Positions 50,398 to 51,642 of a stretch of DNA of 51,642 bases are shown here, one piece after another. Numbering within the stretch: position 1 is the first letter of the stretch; every line of letters begins with the position of its first letter. Source of the stretch: an uncultured Hungatella sp. (lineage in GTDB: Bacteria > Bacillota > Clostridia > Lachnospirales > Lachnospiraceae); NCBI GenBank assembly GCA_910577935.1, contig CAJTOT010000011.1, positions 1 to 51,642 of the forward strand, written 5' to 3'. The translations under genes were made by a program, and so were the position numbers. The notes beneath the pieces were generated by a model. That model was given only the letters and a program-made list of their open reading frames with translations. It was not told the origin of the DNA and did no database searches.

Positions 50398-51462
50398 TCA
50401 CCGGAAAAAAGCCTCTATCTGCCTGTCCATAACCGCCAGCAGGTCCTCTCCCCTGAGATAAGCCCTGGTCCAGTCCACGGTCCACTCCACAGCCGCCTTC
50501 ACATCCAGCCGCGGCTGCCAGCCGAACACTCTCTTGAGCTTCGAGCAGTCCAGCTTCAAAAACCCTGCCTCATGAGGTCCGCCGTCATACCGGTCAATCC
50601 ACCTAAGACCGTCTCCCCATGCCCGGCAGAACAGCTCCGTCAGAACGCCGGTGGTCACGCAGTCCCTGTCCTCAGGGCCCACATTGTAGCATCCGCAGAA
50701 TTCCGGGGCTTCGTACTGCTTCATGGCAATGGTCAGGTACACAAAAAGAGGCTCCAGCACATGCTGGTAGGGCCTGACCGAGTGGGGGTTGCGGACGATA
50801 ATGTCCTTTCCCTCCGACGCTGCCCGGATACAGTCCGGGATGATCCGGTCCGGGGCGAAATCCCCGCCTCCGATGACATTGCCTGCCCTGGCCGTGGACA
50901 CACGGACTTTTTCCCGGTCAAAAAAAGACCGGATATAGCTGTGAGTCACCAGCTCGGAACAAGACTTGCTGTTGGAGTAGGGATCATAGCCATCCAGTGT
51001 GTCGCACTCCCGGTAGCCGTACTCCCACTCCTTGTTGTCATAGACCTTGTCCGTGGTCACATTGACGCAGGACACCACGGAAGGGGTCAGCCGGACGCAC
51101 TCCATAAGATTTACGGTTCCCATAACATTGGTTGCATAAGTGTAAACCGGGTCTTTGTAGGAATCCCTGACAATAGGCTGGGCCGCCATATGAAACACCA
51201 CCTCCGGCTGCGCCCGCTCAAAGACCTGCCTCAGATGTTCCAGATCCCGGATGTCTCCCGTGACGCTGTCCAGAGTGTCCTTAAGTCCCGTTTCCTCGAA
51301 AAGGCTGGGGGAGGTGGGCGGCTCTTTTGCGTACCCTGTCACCACAGCTCCCAGGTCTGTCAGAGTCCGGCACAGCCAGGCCCCCTTAAACCCGGTATGG
51401 CCCGTGACCAGAACCCTCTTTCCCCTGTAAAATTCACGGAATGTCTCCCAAGTATCTCTCAT
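50398..51462 (-). CDS. rfbG: CDP-glucose 4,6-dehydratase
   Basis: 354 aa from the ATG at 51462 (GGTGG 8 nt upstream); a start at 51474 is also possible. SDR fold: VLVTGHTGFKGAWLCRTL (NAD glycine motif), FHMAAQPIVRDSYKDPVYTYATNVMGTVNLME, NVTTDKVYDNKEW and YSNSKSCSEL (the Tyr-xxx-Lys-like site reads YDPYSNSK). It converts CDP-glucose to CDP-4-keto-6-deoxyglucose, the substrate of RfbH. It follows rfbF by a few bp. Confidence 0.95.
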   Translation of the reverse strand: MRDTWETFREFYRGKRVLVTGHTGFKGAWLCRTLTDLGAVVTGYAKEPPTSPSLFEETGLKDTLDSVTGDIRDLEHLRQVFERAQPEVVFHMAAQPIVRDSYKDPVYTYATNVMGTVNLMECVRLTPSVVSCVNVTTDKVYDNKEWEYGYRECDTLDGYDPYSNSKSCSELVTHSYIRSFFDREKVRVSTARAGNVIGGGDFAPDRIIPDCIRAASEGKDIIVRNPHSVRPYQHVLEPLFVYLTIAMKQYEAPEFCGCYNVGPEDRDCVTTGVLTELFCRAWGDGLRWIDRYDGGPHEAGFLKLDCSKLKRVFGWQPRLDVKAAVEWTVDWTRAYLRGEDLLAVMDRQIEAFFR

Positions 51463-51477
51463 ATTATCATCCACCGC

Positions 51478-51642
51478 CTAATTCTTCCATATTTTCCAGG
51501 GCGCTCTGTTGCTCTGCCACAGGGTCTCCAGCTTCTTCATCTCCCGCTGGGTGTCCATGCACTGCCAGAAGCCGCTGTGGTGAAAGCCCATAAGCTGCCC
51601 TTCTGCCGCCAGCCTCTGCATAGGCTCCTGTTCAAACACCGT
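51478..51642 (-). CDS. rfbF: Glucose-1-phosphate cytidylyltransferase, C-terminal end only
   Basis: 54 residues, open at the right edge. The end reads TVFEQEPMQRLAAEGQLMGF then HHSGFWQCMDTQREMKKLETLW, the conserved RfbF C-terminus that includes the substrate-binding FWQCMDT. It makes CDP-glucose, the precursor for RfbG. The gene order rfbF-rfbG supports the call. Confidence 0.92.
   Translation of the reverse strand, partial: TVFEQEPMQRLAAEGQLMGFHHSGFWQCMDTQREMKKLETLWQSNRAPWKIWKN

Overview
The window looks like a chromosome segment of an anaerobic gut clostridium, most likely Lachnospiraceae. The evidence is moderately high GC genes with strong AGGAGG-type ribosome sites, a YtvI-type membrane protein of the kind found in spore-formers, an LPXTG/sortase pilus locus in the style of that family, an MqsR/MqsA-Panacea module, and paired ThrE exporter subunits. 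The species cannot be named from the sequence alone.

Layout, left to right. 1-2015: the 5' part of a secreted serine-rich repeat surface protein (minus strand) that runs off the left edge. 2215-2415: a small protein that shares a domain with the pilus locus. 3003-7823: a glycogen operon (glgB, an MscS channel, malQ). 7910-9707: a DUF3810 membrane metalloprotease-like protein and a signal peptidase. 9895-11846: an AT-rich island with an MqsR-type toxin, a zinc-finger/HTH/Panacea antitoxin, an IS256 transposase scar and a MITE-like repeat. 11840-15367: an AEC transporter, PepD and a YtvI-like permease. 15567-18958: a three-gene unit of two esterases and an ATP-grasp ligase. 18968-26849: transporters (Na/Ca exchanger, AGCS, BCCT), a zinc-dependent phospholipase C-like protein, a lipoprotein and an ABC-F ATPase.

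27062-41400 is the centrepiece. It is a pilus operon on the minus strand (two-domain small protein, coiled-coil protein, dedicated signal peptidase, 2001-aa tip adhesin, LPETG pilin, class C sortase, LPQTG minor pilin, second sortase). Upstream of its first gene is a 310-bp segment bounded by perfect 21-bp inverted repeats, and next to that is a tyrosine recombinase. The segment carries a near-consensus promoter that points away from the operon, and a terminator that blocks read-through into the operon. The assembled orientation therefore reads as OFF. I interpret this as a recombinase-controlled promoter inversion switch for phase-variable piliation.

41412-44170: a truncated HIT gene, pyrC and both ThrE subunits. 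44295-46249: an AT-rich patch with a receiver protein and a histidine-kinase-like protein that seems to lack its ATP lid. 46311-51642: a surface glycan cluster (rfbF, rfbG, an unknown membrane protein, rfbH, licD, GT2) predicted to make a CDP-linked 3,6-dideoxyhexose precursor and decorate a cell-surface polymer. No tRNA, rRNA, CRISPR array or complete insertion sequence was recognised.
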